Below, in pieces: positions 23,495 through 33,734 of a stretch of DNA of 64,000 bases (position 1 is the first letter of the stretch; the number at the start of each line of letters is the position of its first letter). The DNA is from Macrothele yani (lineage: Eukaryota > Arthropoda > Arachnida > Araneae > Macrothelidae). The position numbers and the translations under genes were made by a program. The DNA lies in assembly GCA_039090855.1 (NCBI GenBank), contig CM077005.1, positions 13,493,921-13,557,920 of the forward strand. The letters run 5' to 3'. Under the pieces are notes generated by a model that ran no database searches, was not told the DNA's origin, and saw only the letters and a list, made by a program, of their open reading frames with translations.

Positions 23495-24475
23495 ACTGAC
23501 ATAGGAAGAAAAAGCTGAACTTTTAAACCGCACGGGTGAAGAATAAGAATGTGTTGCAAAACAGCATGAGCAAGACAAAATTGTTCACTGAAATTAATTA
23601 TGTAAATATGAAGCTGGAGCACATCACTGTATTCAATATACATATATACAATATATATTTTACATTTAACAGCAACACAGGATAAACATAACATCGCGGA
23701 GAAAAAAATTTAGGGCTACCAGCAAAATCTATGCTCTGTCCGACTTCCGTTTTAGGAAAGTTTTCCTCCATTCTGAAGCTGCAAAACAAGTATTTATGGA
23801 ATAAAAATATATTAACACTACTGGGTAGAAGAAACATCGTAAGAAAAAAGGATTATGATTACGAGAGTAACCTTCACTTTGTCAAACTTCCGTTTCCGAA
23901 AGTTTTGAAAGTCGGAATTCCGCCCTTTCAAAATTTTCGGAAACGGAAGTTTGAAGGAGAAGAGGTTACTCTTGTAATCATAATCCTTTTTCTATGGTAG
24001 TGAGGTAGGAAAACAACCTCACCACCATCACTACCACGACTCCTCCCTCCCAAATTTCAGTACCGATCTTGAGAACCATCGAAATGACGATGGAAAAGGC
24101 GGAATTCTTCGAATCCACTGAAGAATCTCGTGCCAGAATATCACAGGGAAATTTTCACACCAACTTCCGTTTTCGGAATTTTTCTTCCATTTTCAAGCTG
24201 AAATGCAAATATTTATGGAATAAAATTACATTTAACAATAATACTGCGCAGAAGAAACATCGCGAGAAAAAGAAATCACGTTACAGGGGAAATCTTCACT
24301 CCTTTAACTTCTGTTTTCAAAAGTTTTGAAAAACAAAATACCATCCCCCCAGACCAAAAAATGACCCCCTTCCCCAACAAATCCTTTAAAATTTCTCTTT
24401 AGTTTTGCATCGATCTCTAGAATTACCCAAATGAAGGGGGGAATTCCGCGGAAGAATCTCATGTATGCAATAATG
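23495..24475. repeat. Unclassified interspersed repeat, copy B, with internal duplication
   Basis: Related to 7805-8870. Inside, a block at about 23735-23905 (CGACTTCCGTTTTAGGAAAG onwards) is repeated directly at about 24155-24330 (CAACTTCCGTTTTCGGAATT onwards). No coding frame. The right end is abutted by a Penelope fragment at 24469. Confidence 0.55.
23844..23991. repeat. Large near-palindrome
   Basis: Arms of about 67 bases (23844-23911 and 23925-23991) are complementary at roughly nine in ten positions around a centre containing GGAATTCC. The arms carry AAACTTCCGTTTCCGAAA. The RNA or single strand would fold into one long hairpin. Confidence 0.8.
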
Positions 24476-24732
24476 AAAAGATAATATCATACATACGTAG
24501 CACAAAACGTAAAATTGAAACTAGATTATTCGAACATCTTAATAACTGGAATAAGCTAGAAAATAAAACGGCGCTCATTGACTACTGCAGGAAAAATAAT
24601 GTAACACCATACTGGACAAATTTAAAAATCATAGCACAACATAAAACTTGGGGAGAAATAATAACATCAGAAGCTGTATGCATATATAAACATAGGGAAA
24701 ATACTGTATATGCAACAATAACACCTTCATAA
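24469..24732 (+). mobile_element. Penelope-like GIY-YIG domain fragment, plus strand
   Basis: An open stretch reads NNEKIISYIRSTKRKIETRL, then about 60 residues including RKNNVTPYWTNLKII and a terminal TPS before TAA at 24730-24732. It aligns with the MYIGSTKRRFKSRLNGH part of the element at 21090-22990 and continues to the normal C-terminus. Only the 3' end of the element is here, in opposite orientation to its neighbour. Confidence 0.75.
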
Positions 24733-25754
24733 ATCTTTCATATGCACGGCGGAATCTAATTGAAACCGAGAGTGCTGTAAATAAAAAGATCCGGAAGAAA
24801 ATGTGAAGCAAATGCAAAGATGTATTGTGGAAACTGCCAACAAATGGCGCAGACGACACGCACGAGACAGGATGATGGGGGAACGAGACTCAATAGTAAA
24901 AGAAAATTTTTGCCACGATCAGTACAACCCGGTGCGATCTACAGTTCACCTTTGTGTGTGCTTCGCATTTCATGCCTGATGATGCCAGTGAGTGCTGGTG
25001 AAAAAGAGTGGATCAGACTTGTGCCGAGAATCATTGGCATTCATGACCGATTTGGCATAGTATTTTTATTGTTCATCTTGATTTTTGGTTCATTTTTAAT
25101 TGGAATATTCTCACTTCAGTCTTGTAATCCATTATTTTTACCTGTTGACTAACTCTCTCCTTAAATACGAGGTTGTCTTTATTTTGTGACCAATGTGTCA
25201 TACAACAACACCTGCATGACCAATTTTATCAAACAACAACCTCCAACACAGGAGCTGAAGAATACTGGATTTTATACAGGCTGACTTGAATATAACATGG
25301 TATGTTGTTTTTTAAAACTATTTCTAGCACTTTTAATAAATGCTATAACTGAGATACCATAATGGTCATGGTGAATAGAAGCCAGTGAAGTCGGGGCTAT
25401 GGAGGTTACACTAAAATAATTATTGATGTGTTGAACAGAAGCATCTAGTGCGTATGTTTGAAACGTTTCCTTTTTTTTTTTAAGCAGACACCAAAACGTT
25501 TAATTAAAATTCCTATTTATAGTCGTTTTTAATTATTATCTTGTATTTCTGACATATTGCTAGTATGTAAAATGCATACTTGGAAAGTAAAGTACCATTT
25601 GCGAATAACACACACACACACTTCCCTCATTTGTGGGCAAGACACAGGTGCCATTAGGAGAACATCTGGTCATGTTTGCATGTTGTTCTGGCATTTAACA
25701 TGTTTAGCAAGATCGAGCAGCCTGCAGACTGTAAGATAAGTCCATAATTTGATG
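24733..25754. other. Possible Penelope 3' region, otherwise unrecognised
   Basis: Directly follows the GIY-YIG stop. Holds one medium open stretch (24820-25152) with a hydrophobic tail but no family signature, and a CA run at 25609-25621. Confidence 0.35.
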
Positions 25755-26763
25755 TTTGAAGGCAATGAATGTGAAGCCGGCTGACATTCATTGTCACATT
25801 TGCGAGGTCTATGGTAAAACTGCCATGAGTGATGGAATGGTGAGGAAATGGGTAGCCAGTTCAACGAAGGTTGTGAGAAAGTGAACAACAATGAGTGGAG
25901 AGACTGGACTCCTGTGGTTAACGATCATTTGGTGCATGCAGTTCATGCAAAAATTTGCGAGAACAGGCGCTTCACAAATTTAACACTTCCTTTGCATTTC
26001 CAGCAAATTTCAAGAACATGAAATTGTGACAGATCATTTGAGGTTTCAAAAATTGTGTTCAAGCTGGGTGCCAAAAATCTCTCCAAGAAGAACAAAAGCA
26101 AGTGGACTGGTGGTGTTTTGACTTTTCTCATGCAATACAGTGACCAAGGTGATGAGTTCTTGAACCATATCAGAGATGATAAGACATAGGTGTCCCACAT
26201 GATCTGGAATCCAAGAAGCAGTCCATGGAGTGGTGGCACACCTCATTGCTGAAAAGGAAGATATTCAAGCAGACAATTTCATGCTGTAAGATTATGAGCA
26301 CCGTTTTTTGGGACAGGCAAAGAGTTTTGCTTGTTAAACACTTGCCTGAAGGTAGTAGAGCAGTAAACTCATCAACCAACTAAGAGACCCTGAAGAAATT
26401 GTGGCATGCGATACAGGACAAAATGCGTGGCATGTTTGCTCGCAGTGTTTTCCTCCTTCATGACAATGCTTGGCCTCAGATTTCCACACAGACTTAAGCA
26501 GTCACCACTTCATTTGGCTGGAAACAAATTGATCAGCTCTCCCCCTCCCCCCAGCCTGAACCTAGCCTAAAGTGACTAACATCCATTCTCGCATCCGAAC
26601 AAGTTGTTTGCAGGTGGGCGTTTCTTCAACTATGAAGTCAAAGAAGCAGTGCAAAAGTGGCTGTCTACACAGGCGGCCTTGTTCTACGACTAGCGGATAT
26701 AAAAACTTGGTAATCCATTATGATAAATACCTTAATAATGGTGGGAACTACACAGGAAAATAG
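25755..26763 (+). mobile_element. Mariner transposase fossil, heavily decayed
   Basis: Scattered but ordered matches to a mariner transposase: MNVKPADIHCHICEVYGKTA and MSDGMVRKWVASS (HTH region) near 25765-25850, HEIVTDHLRFQKLCSSWVPK near 26015-26080, AHLIAEKEDIQADNF near 26235-26285, and a C-terminal HYDKYLNNGGNYTGK ending at 26763. Several stops and shifts separate them. No catalytic triad can be traced in frame. Confidence 0.75.
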
Positions 26764-26814
26764 TTTAAGGTATGGCAAAGCAGATAAAAATAACATACAT
26801 ACATATCATTAAAC

Positions 26815-27040
26815 TGTTCTCTGATATTCAGGTTAGCTCCTCAAAGAAAGACCGTCTGACAAATAAACATTGTCAGATGGTCTTTCTTTGACTGATATAA
26901 CACGTATATCCCCTAAAGGGTTCTCTGAGATTAGCTCCACAAAGAAATACAAACCACCAGATAACTTTCTAACTGACTATTCACTTACTGTTGCCATATC
27001 AAACTTCTCCATTTAAAGCGATCTTGACACACAACACGGG
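26815..27040 (-). repeat. Two LINE 3' ends in tandem
   Basis: The inverted LINE 3' terminus appears twice, at about 26815 (AAACTGTTCTCTGATATTCA) and about 26918 (GGTTCTCTGAGATTAGCTCC). A perfect-looking hairpin, CAAAGAAAGACCGTCTGACA against TGTCAGATGGTCTTTCTTTG, lies between them at 26842-26890 with one mismatch. Confidence 0.6.
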
Positions 27041-27139
27041 CTTCAGTGTATTTGCAAAAATTAACACTTTTTGCAAATACATTTTCATTTAACTTTGACA
27101 GCCAAATGATACTTACTTTCCCAATATGCCTCGTATATA

Positions 27140-28280
27140 CAGTCATATCAGAATAATATGACCACATATCTAATAATGGGAATAACCACCCTTGGCCTGC
27201 ATGACAGCTGCGAGACGGCGTGGCATGGGCGCAATGAGGCCCGGAGATGAAGTAGTTGTGGGTCGGCACGTCAAACCTGTCATTCCAAATAGTACCACAA
27301 GTACTCTATGGGGGTTGAGGTTAGGCGATTTTGCCAGCCAAGGGAGAACAGAGACATAGCTGTTGTGTTCCTGGAACCAGTCACACATTCCCTTAGTGAT
27401 GTGGCGTGACACATTGTCCTGTTGTTAGACACCATTCCCACCAGGGTAAATGCCCAACATGAAGGGATGAATGTGTTCAGCAAGGATGGACAGATAGCCA
27501 TTGGCATTCAGGGACCCATCCAGCGGTGCCAGGTCATACCAGGAAAACATCCCCTAGACATGCACACTGCCACCGCCGGCCTGTATTTGACCGACAAGCA
27601 TGTTCGGGTGTTGGTACTTGCGAGTCTGATGCCATATCCGCCACCACCCATCACTTTTGTGCAGTAGAAACCTCATTTTGTTGGAGAGGACAACCTTTTT
27701 TACTGTCCAATGACAGTAGCCCCTTGCGAACTGCAGGTGTTGTTGCTGATGGACCTGGGTTAACATGTGCGTTTTGACCCAGCGTCAACTCTGGAGACCG
27801 ATGTAACAGGATTTGCTGTACTGTTATCAGGGTCATGTACCTGGGTGCCTCAGCGTTCATTGGCGTGGTCAATTGCTGCTCTATTGCGCATCGATTGCCC
27901 TTTACCAGTCGACACAGGCAATGTTCTCCTTTGTGGTCAATGGCTTTTGGAACTCCACAGTTATGATGCCGGGAGGTACTCCATGTTTCAGTGGTCCATT
28001 CTTGGTACACCCTTACTACAGCACCTTGCAAACAGCCCATGAAGTCTGCTGTTTCCGAGATGCTTCCATCCTTGGCGCAGTAGCCAATAGTCATTCCTTT
28101 TTGAACGTCCATCAAATCACTACCTCTGCCCATTGTGCTCACGTGACGCACTGTGGCTCATCTGTACTGGCTTGCCGCTTATATCTCCATGTGGCGAACC
28201 TCATCACATCATGCACTTTGTGATGCACCTGAGCGGGTACACTGTAATTCCAGGGGTGGTTATATTATTCTGACACGACC
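27140..28280 (-). mobile_element. Tc1-like transposon, decayed
   Basis: Inverted ends share the word TCAGAATAATATRACCAC (27147-27163 and inverted at 28255-28274). Minus-strand pieces: MGRGSDLMDVQKGMTIGYCA and a HTH-like MGCLQGAVVRVYQEW near 28060, then AVRKGLLSLDSKKG, SDGWWRIWHQ near 27650, a QDN motif followed by SPNLNPHRV near 27300. Frames break repeatedly. Its right end joins a CAAA/CA microsatellite directly. Confidence 0.8.
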
Positions 28281-28437
<157 letters not shown>

Positions 28438-28563
28438 TTGGTGGAAATTTTACTTAAAGTTTTCCTTGAATCAAGTCCAGTCTTTATCTTTAATTTTGGA
28501 TATGGAGGATGCCTAGTCTTCCAACCTCCATGTCCGAAAATATTTATTATTATTATTTTTAAA

Positions 28564-28800
28564 TCAGGGTTTAACGACCACTATAACTTTATAGGCTATA
28601 TATAAGCAGTTTTCTGTTCCTAATATAGGGGTGCTGGTTCCAAGAATGGCAGAGCCAGTGCAGTAAGACAAAAACACCATCCATGACTCATTGGATTTGA
28701 ACCCATACCTCACCTATGATTTTAAACTGGACCTATCTTGGAGGAGTAATTAGAAGTCAACACCTCATATCACTTGGCCACAGAAGCTGCTGAAAAGATT
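28564..28800 (-). repeat. tRNA-derived SINE, copy 3
   Basis: The same body as copies 1 and 2 (GGTTTAACGACCACT, GGGGTGCTGGTTCCAAG, AGAGCCAGTGCAGTAAGACA). The B box reads GGGTTCAAATCCAAT on the minus strand, and the A box region is decayed with a ~40-base insertion. It lies just downstream (in transcript sense) of the motif V/VI exon. Confidence 0.7.
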
Positions 28801-28910
28801 AATGTGCCACTGATTTAAACTATTTCACATTTAAAAAACTGTCACAATGGGTTCATTATAGGCTTTATATATTTTCAGTAGTAGTTGCAGCAACAGCAAA
28901 TAATGAGGCA

Positions 28911-28936
28911 CACACACACACACACACACACACACA
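28911..28936. repeat. (CA)n microsatellite next to splice donor
   Basis: Thirteen CA units about 40 bases intron-ward of the donor at 28975, followed by an A run. Confidence 0.95.
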
Positions 28937-28975
28937 ATTGAGTCTCTTGTAAAAAAAAAAAAAAATACTACAAAC

Positions 28976-29158
28976 CGCAACTGGCCAACTCTGTGACATC
29001 TGTCTTCTGCCTGCTTGTCATTGTATGGATTGAAATCTATATCATGGAGAAAAACAACATTTGCAGCAGTGAGATTGATTCCCAGTCCTCCAGCTCTTGT
29101 TGAAAGGAGAAATATGAAGATTTCTGGATCTCCATTAAACTGATCAATAAGTGTTTGC
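28976..29158 (-). CDS. SMARCAD1: SMARCAD1-like exon: helicase motifs V and VI
   Basis: This 183-base exon follows CCTATAG. It encodes [15 protein letters not shown], then [17 protein letters not shown] (motif V), then [17 protein letters not shown] (motif VI with the arginine finger region). All residues that define an active SNF2 helicase C lobe are present. The exon ends CG before GTTTGT, a weak donor; it is the only choice that keeps phase with the exon at 19185-19294 and gives HRVGQLRSVLIIR. An alternative GT two codons earlier would drop two residues and is less like the family. A T-rich run and CA repeat follow the donor immediately. Confidence 0.9.
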
Positions 29159-29709
29159 CTATAGGATGGAAAAAGGAGCCATTGATACACATCAATACAT
29201 ATATAGTATAAAAATAAGTTTTCCTTAATTAAGCAGCTACTTTGCGGAAGCATAAAAAGCGTGAAAGAGGAATGAATTTTACTACTGCAACTAGTTTTTA
29301 CTGTCATCAATATCTTAAAGTTGCACCCCCCTTACACACACATATATACACTTCTATAACTTTCTGAAATATCATTCAAGCACCTGAATTGGGAAACATA
29401 TAGGACAGCAAAATAAAAAATAAATTATGCCTTTGCATTAATTGTTCATAATATTGAACACAGAATAAAAGTTCAGCTGCATTGTTTCACAACAAGATAA
29501 AGTGACTTTTCTGGCAGAGAGAAAACAAATGATGTCATTATATTATGATCTTTGTTGATGTGGGTGGTTTTACATTAACATGTCAGCAATAAAAGTATTA
29601 ATATCCAGTTTTACACCAAATCACAGAATTTTGTTTAAACTTCAATACATCAGTATTTATGAGGTTCTCAAGAGTAAAGATTAAGTACAAGCACACATAT
29701 CACAAAAGT
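29159..29709. other. Intronic DNA, nothing recognised
   Basis: AT-rich intron sequence next to the motif V exon. No repeat ends or coding seen. Confidence 0.4.
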
Positions 29710-30874
29710 CTTCTGAGATTCAGAGGTCAGCTCCTCAAAGAAAGATCACTTACCATAAAGTGATTGAACATGTTAGATTTTATTTGGTGTTTGACATATC
29801 AAACATCTCCATTCACAGCGCTCATAGCACAGAATCTGAGCTTCACTAACATCCATCATACATCTCACATAACACCCTGTGTACTTCATGCTCATTATCT
29901 TCTTTCCTTGCAGGCATTTCTGAATCTGACACTTCCTCTATCTTTTTTTTTTTTTTTTTTTCCTTTCCTGTCACTTGGGTTGAATAAATTCTTTTAGTTA
30001 GCACTTCATCCACTCATTCTTTCAACATAGCCAAACCACAACAAAGTATTTATTTTTATTGTAATATTTTTCTTCGCATTAGACATCTGCAACACATTTT
30101 TATTCCTCACATGACCAGAACATGTCTTGCCAACCCCTCCTCCCCATAAGTAATGCATCTGTCCAGCATACAAATGATTTCTGTGCCTCTTCTGCAGTAT
30201 TCAGGTTTCTTTGCCTAATACCACAGTAGAAACAATTAACACTATCATTTACAGCAGTCCAGAACCTTTTCAAGAATCCATTAGACATATGAAACCCTTC
30301 TTAAGGCAGCCATGACTTTCAATGCTGAATTCACTCACCTACTAATTTTACCATCTAATCTGTTTTCTCTGTCAAACATGCTTCCTAAACATACAAGTTC
30401 ACTGATCTGGACTATCTTTGTACCATTTAGACTGATCTTACATTCTATACTAACAGTTCCTTCCTCAGAAGCCATAACTGTGACTGATGGTTCCCTTTCC
30501 CCTTATTTATATGAAGTTTTGAATTTCATAAAAACTTTGTGAAGCTGAGGCAATATACTCACTCATTTTTTCTCACTTCAAACAGCCTGTCATCAGCAAC
30601 TTGCACACATGAGAATTACCAAGATATAGACCAATACTGTCTATTTTGGCATCATGTATGTATCCATAAATGTTGAACAGCCAGGGTGACATTATGCAAC
30701 TTTGTCTGATTCCTCTCTAATAACAAACTACTTCGATAAAACACCATTCCCTTGTACTGCCAGCATACATCACTTTCACCAGTTCATGGAGAAGAATCCC
30801 AGCTATACCATAATGATTCAAGACCTTGCACAGAAAACCACTGTTGACTCAGTTATTAGCTTTTTCCAAATCTA

Positions 30875-30905
<31 letters not shown>
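29710..30905 (-). mobile_element. LINE fragment with RT remnant
   Basis: Begins at the left with the inverted LINE 3' terminus (TTCTGAGATTCAGAGGTCAG). Read on the minus strand, the right end encodes VDLEKANN, a stop, then a GFLCKVLNHYGIAG stretch. This is the RT palm motif with the catalytic-site neighbourhood, equivalent to IDLEKAYD and LLWKVLNEYGVTG at 35840-35920. The insert stops in a run of about 33 A at 30872-30905. Frames are dead. Confidence 0.75.
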
Positions 30906-30908
<3 letters not shown>

Positions 30909-32200
30909 TACTAACAGACACTTTTCAATTGCTGTAGTGTCAGGAAAGAATGAAGGTAGTAACAAGTGAAACACATGAATAAAGCATATGTGTGGATGTA
31001 GCCATTTGTTATGGACTGTAATATATCTTTCTGGATGAATTACCAATCTACACACTACACCAGTGATGCTGAACCTTCATTTAAATGCTTCACAATAAAT
31101 GAAAGGCAAAAGGATAAAAAAAGAGAGGTTCCTATTACACAAGAGATATAATACAAGAATGTTAACCTTTAAAAATGTTAAGAAACACAATTTTCACAAA
31201 CTTCATTTTGATCAACAGCTTATTTTTTAGTCCCCTATCATAAAGCTCAATTTTTTTCACACTTACTTTTTAGTGGAGAGACTGACATGTTCTCCATAGT
31301 TTAGCGTTCATCTGTCGTGATGTAATGCATTGTTGAGTTTTCCATTCCAAAGAGTCTACCTGCCACTGTAGTAACTAATACAACTTAGCAGTTTATCCAA
31401 AGATGTGTTTCACACAACAATTATAATTCCTTTTCTTTGCATTACCTTCACTTCTTTTACTATCATTATCAAGCTTCATAAAAGCTGTACATGTCTCTAC
31501 AGAAAAACACCTTAATATTCGATAACTAAAAAACATACTTTAAAAAAAAAATGTCAATCAAAAGATCAGAGCTGTGTTTATGCAAATCAGCATGGGAGTG
31601 TGGATCAGTGACTACATGCAAATAAAAGGAAAACTAACTCTGGCTACATTCAAAATGTAGCAGATGACACAAAATTTTTATTATGCTTGTTCAAACACCT
31701 AAAAACCTGAAATTTGGTACAATTAAATTGCTATCCACCTGCAAAATTGAGAAAAAACTCAGAATATCTATACCTGTAACCACTGAAAACAACAAACATA
31801 ATGAAATAGTCAAGATCTCACTACATTAGCATGACCCTGGAAATTACTAATTCGGTGAATGCCAAGTTCAACTGAAAAGTAAAGAAAAGAAAAAAATACT
31901 ACCAAGAGAGGGCAGCACTAGAGCTGGCAACCCTACAGAATATTCAATACTTCATGCCAATGAAGAAAATGCCCAAACTTCACCACTACACTCTGAAAGA
32001 GTACACAGCAAAGCATGAGTAACCATGTGTGAATTGAAATACTACAGTTAAGAAACATATTTTCATTCTGAAGATGTCTTCAGAATAGGATGGAAATATT
32101 TAGCAGTGACAATATTTAACTATCACTACTAACTTGTACATAGTGGGTAATAGTAATCATTAGGGTCTTCTTGGGGTTGCCTGGCACAAGTGTTATTTAC
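30906..32200. other. Intronic AT-rich DNA, nothing recognised
   Basis: No open frame above background and no repeat ends seen. Confidence 0.45.
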
Positions 32201-32202
32201 AA

Positions 32203-32390
32203 TTCAGGGTATAACAACCACCACGAGCAATTCATAGGGCCATAAACTGTCACCTGTCCCTAATTTAGGGCCACTGATTCCAGGGAAGGAACAAATCCAG
32301 TGTTGTAAGGCAAGCATACTACCTGTGCCCATCTCGGAATTATGGTCAGAAGCCAGCACTTAAACCACTGCGCAGCAAGACCGTGTAGTC
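32203..32390 (-). repeat. tRNA-derived SINE, copy 4
   Basis: Body words CAGGGTATAACAACCACCA, CCTGTCCCTAATTTAGGG and TTCCAGGGAAGG match copies 1 to 3. The A box is visible as GCGCAGTGGTTTAAGTGC on the minus strand; the B box is damaged. Confidence 0.75.
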
Positions 32391-32841
32391 TGAAGAATAC
32401 AGAAGTTAAATTGTTGCAAACAGGATTTTACAATGCATGAATTTATTAAAGCCTTTTCAATTAAAAAAAAAAAAAATACTGTACAGACCTGGATGACTAT
32501 TGGAGTCTACTATGTGTGATGACTATGTTCACCTCACCAGGTTAAGTAAGATCTTATAATTTGCCTAAGCTCAATTTTATGTTTAAGGAAAATACAGTCT
32601 GTCACAGATGAATGGTTATTCAAATCAATTATGGGACAAACTGAAAGTTCATGATATTTATTGTCTGTGGACCACATTTGTGTTAAAAGTTATGGTATAC
32701 ATATACTGGAATGTTAAAATTTCGTTCATTTTTGTACAATTTGCTATTGACCTTGTTTCTGTCCTTTAGAATTATAACATGTAGAACAATATTTGACAAA
32801 TAATATGTATAACGAAGTAAATTTCTCCGTCATTTCTGTCC

Positions 32842-32911
32842 ATGCCAGGATTCGAACCCGAATCCCCTCATTCCGGAATAAGTCACTCTACCAATTGAGC
32901 TACGCGGACGT
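32842..32911 (-). tRNA. tRNA-like sequence in left direct repeat (likely pseudogene)
   Basis: On the minus strand: GTCCGCG, then TAGCTCAATTGGTAGAGT (canonical A box and D arm), TTCCGGA in the anticodon region, GGGTTCGAATCCTGGC (B box and T arm), then ATGGAC. The D and T arms pair well. The anticodon stem pairs only with a six-base or eight-base loop, and the acceptor stem has mismatches. If functional the loop would suggest CCG (Arg), but pseudogene status is more likely. Confidence 0.4.
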
Positions 32912-33267
32912 TTGTTCTGACTACTATCTGCCTTTATGTCGTGTGCGTCCTGCTGGCAGGTACGTCACATCCCCCCCCGAAGGAGGGCCGGGGGCATGGC
33001 CCACTGGTCAGCCGTGCCCATGAATCGTTGAAGGCAGCCATCCACTGTAGGTAGAACGTGCACTTGAGAACTCCCAGTCAATCTGGTGTGTGGAATGCAA
33101 CGTCACACACATTTATTTTTCGAAGCGCTGGAGAAGGGATTCTCTGATTTTTCCTATCTCGTGGTGTGGAAATAACATCACACCATGGCGAGATTTTGAA
33201 CGGTCGGGTCATCCGGATAGTTCGGGCACCATTATAACGAAGTAAATTTCTCTGTCATTTCTGTCCA

Positions 33268-33335
33268 CGCCAGGATTCGAACCCGGATCCCCTCATTCCG
33301 GAATAAGTCACTCTACCAATTGAGCTACGCGGACG
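33268..33335 (-). tRNA. tRNA-like sequence in right direct repeat (likely pseudogene)
   Basis: Near-identical to the copy at 32842-32911, with the same D and T arms and the same palindromic TTCCGGAA in the anticodon loop region. The T stem is better here (GGGATCCGGGTTCGAATCC). Its preservation together with the surrounding repeat indicates copying as part of a larger unit. Confidence 0.4.
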
Positions 33336-33734
33336 TTTGTTCTGACTACTTTATGTCGTGTGCGTCCTGCTGGCAGGTATGTCACATATGGAGGTATAAT
33401 TAATACATATGAAGTTGTTCTGCCACTGGTATTTGTTGAGCAGTAATTTCTGGTATTGATATCGATATATCAGATATTCTGATCATCCTGCCCGTCCCTC
33501 AGGGTTGAACCAAATCCAGAACAGTGACATAAAGCAACTTTATGTCCACTGCTATGAGCAGTGGTCTGTTAATGTACTACATACTGCACTATAATTTACC
33601 TTAATTTTATATATCTAAGCAAAATGCAGTCTGTATGTCGCAGATGAATTGGTTATTCAACTCAATGAGTTTGAGTGACATTATATCCCAGGCCTATGTG
33701 AACAAGATGGTTGGCACATTTGGGAAGTATAGTG

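Larger units (their letters stand above)
32806..33387. mobile_element. Small element with tRNA-bearing direct terminal repeats (TRIM-like)
   Basis: Two direct repeats of about 160 bases (32808-32970 and 33233-33387) differ by a few substitutions and one 8-base gap. They flank about 260 bases of unrelated, GC-richer DNA (32971-33232). Each repeat contains a tRNA-like sequence. The left copy may start TG and end CA, as LTRs do, but no primer-binding site, polypurine tract or clear target duplication is visible. It could equally be a segmental duplication of a SINE. Confidence 0.55.

Noticed and set aside
24820..25152. 110-codon frame with a hydrophobic C-terminal segment
   Set aside because: Follows a dead Penelope fragment, has no homologue I recognise and no splice or promoter context. 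Left as unassigned sequence.
32842..32911. Functional tRNA-Arg(CCG) gene
   Set aside because: The anticodon stem needs a non-standard loop and the acceptor stem has mismatches. It is embedded in a duplicated repeat.
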